From the NCBI GenBank assembly GCA_019454045.1, contig SKCR01023751.1:124001-188000 (forward strand): DNA of 64,000 nucleotides, given 5' to 3'. Under the pieces are notes generated by a model. That model saw only the letters and a program-made list of their open reading frames with translations. It was not told the origin of the DNA and ran no database searches. This document shows positions 62,756 to 64,000 of this stretch, piece after piece (the first letter of the stretch is position 1; each line of letters begins with the position of its first letter). Both the position numbers and the translations under genes were made by a program. The DNA is from Zanthoxylum bungeanum (taxonomy: Eukaryota; Streptophyta; Magnoliopsida; Sapindales; Rutaceae).

Positions 62756-63739
62756 ATGTGGCACTGTCGTCTGGGACACATAAACAAGACTCGCATATCC
62801 ACACTTTCAAAGAGTGGGTACTTGGACGGATTTGATCCAAATTCATATGATGTCTGCGAATCTTGATTATTAGGCAAAATGCCTAAATCACCTTTTAGCG
62901 GTAAGGGTGAACGTGCCACCGAACTGTTAGCCCTCGTTCATAGTGACATATGTGGGCCCATGTCTAGCCAGGCTAGAGGTGGATACGAATACTTCGTAAC
63001 CTTTACGGATGATGCATCGTGTTATGGTTATGTGTATCTTATGAGACACAAGTCGGAAACTTTTGAGAAATTCAAAGAGTTTCGACACGAAGTTGAAAAA
63101 CAGACAGATAATAGTATAAAGACATTACAGTCGGACCGTGGTGGCGAATACTTGAGCAATGAGTTTCTAGATTACTTAAAAGAATATGGTATTCTTTCAC
63201 AGTGGACTCCTCCTGGAACACCGCAATTAAACGGTGTGTCCGAACGGAGAAACCGAACTTTGTTGGACATGGTTAGGTCTATGATGAGTCGCACTGAGCT
63301 ACCTGTTTCCTTCTGGGGATATGCATTAAATAGTGCAATTCTTATTTTGAATAAGGTTCCGTCAAAGTCTGTACAACAGACACCATATGAGATATGGACA
63401 GGAAAGAAACCAGGTTTCTCATTCCTGAAGATTTGGGGATGCTGGGCTTACGTCAAATGTTTGGAAGGTACCAAACTTGAACCTAAATCGGATAAATGCC
63501 TATTCGTAGGATATCCTAGGGAAACCAAAGAAAATTACTTCTATCACCCACGAGAGAACAAAGTATTTGTTGCTCTACATGCGGTTTTCCTTGAGAAGGA
63601 ATTCCTAAATATAATGGTTAGTGGGAGGAAAGTAGAACTCGATGAAAATCAGAGTGATACTATTCTTGACATAGAATCCTCAACGGAACATGAACAGTCC
63701 ATCCGGGATGGGACTGTACCACAATCTTCTATTACATAA
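62756..63739 (+). pseudogene. Copia integrase of element C
   Basis: The zinc region WHCRLGHINKTRIS begins at 62759; a TGA at 62864-62866 replaces the second Cys of its CESC motif. From 62879 a 286-codon open frame follows. Counting from its Met, the catalytic triad is D23 (HSDICGP), D86 (QSDRGGEY) and E122 (GVSERRN), with the D-X35-E spacing intact. The C-terminal part includes KIWGCWAYVK and CLFVGYPRETKENYF. The frame stops at 63737-63739. The catalytic core itself is undamaged. Confidence 0.92.
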
Positions 63740-64000
63740 GGATCGCGTAGGTCGGAGAGAGTCAGGAAACAACCTGAAAGGTATGGATTCCTGATCTCAC
63801 CTCATGTAGATATTAATCTCATTGAGGATACGAACCGGCTATGTATTAGGAAGCGATACAAGATATCGATTCTGTTTTATGGCAAGAAGGCATGAAGTCC
63901 GAAATGGATTCCATGTACACCAACCAAGTTTGGACACTGGTTGATGCACCAGAAGGTGTAAAGCCTATTGGATGCAAATGGGTCTTCAAGAAGAAGACCG
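63740..64000 (+). pseudogene. Start of Copia reverse transcriptase of element C, cut by window
   Basis: After the stop the frame continues RKQPERYGFLISP. A frameshift near 63820 and a TAG near 63848 follow. The text then reads EAIQDIDSVLWQEGMKSEMD, NQVWTLVDAPEGVKPIG and CKWVFKKKT, the N-terminal RT region of Copia elements, to the window end. Confidence 0.88.

Larger units (their letters stand above)
57431..64000 (+). mobile_element. Copia element C, 5' LTR truncated and 3' part beyond window
   Basis: An LTR of the A/B/solo group, a primer site, a 2.2-kb leader and a gag-protease-integrase-RT reading order are present on the plus strand. From 61481 to 63739 all coding text is in one frame, broken by five internal stops (61790, 62030, 62528, 62753, 62864) and closed by a sixth at 63737. 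It is the best-preserved member of the group here but not active as it stands. RT onwards and the 3' LTR lie outside the window. Confidence 0.92.

Overview
The window is plant nuclear DNA, probably from an eudicot. It carries Ty1/Copia and Ty3/gypsy LTR retrotransposons primed by plant-type initiator-Met and Arg tRNAs, a CACTA (En/Spm) terminus, and intron-bearing pieces of two conserved plant genes. I see no intact host gene. Almost everything is mobile DNA, mostly decayed and nested, as in the repeat-rich part of a large plant genome. No rRNA, tRNA or CRISPR was seen.

Layout, left to right. (1) 1-7682: Copia element D on the minus strand, with gag, broken protease, RT and RNase H, but with the integrase core deleted. 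(2) 7683-11030: AT-rich and G/T-rich DNA with simple repeats and no recognisable gene. (3) 11030-19460: remains of a Ty3/gypsy element (G1). It is interrupted by a solo Copia LTR (12154-14336, perfect 5-bp target duplication TGAAG) and by a small non-coding LTR element E (15933-19083, target duplication CCAAG). (4) 19467-21300: two LTR fragments. (5) 21420-23249: a Copia fragment, F. (6) 23250-33340: Copia element A (minus strand), complete with both LTRs but with dead coding regions. (7) 33537-52532: a large Ogre/Tat-like Ty3 element G2 (plus strand) that keeps gag but has lost nearly all of pol. Its 3' untranslated 48-bp tandem array is split by Copia element B (41051-51112, plus strand), a sister copy of A. 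(8) 52533 to about 57254: the left end of a CACTA transposon, inserted in the G2 3' LTR, followed by host gene pieces. These are the 5' part of GAR1 (H/ACA snoRNP), eight exons of NOT1 (CCR4-NOT scaffold), then GAR1 exons 2 and 3, all on the minus strand with GT-AG introns. (9) 57255-57429: a gypsy RT scrap. (10) 57431-64000: Copia element C (plus strand), the best preserved coding copy, cut by the window end.

How the parts relate. A and B share a gag deletion and the same coding-destroying changes relative to C, so their common ancestor was probably already non-coding and was moved by proteins of a C-like relative. The solo LTR and the LTRs of A, B and C belong to one related group. The most notable object is the GAR1-NOT1-GAR1 chimera beside a CACTA end. 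It looks like DNA-level capture of two unrelated host genes, with splice sites and exon frames still intact.
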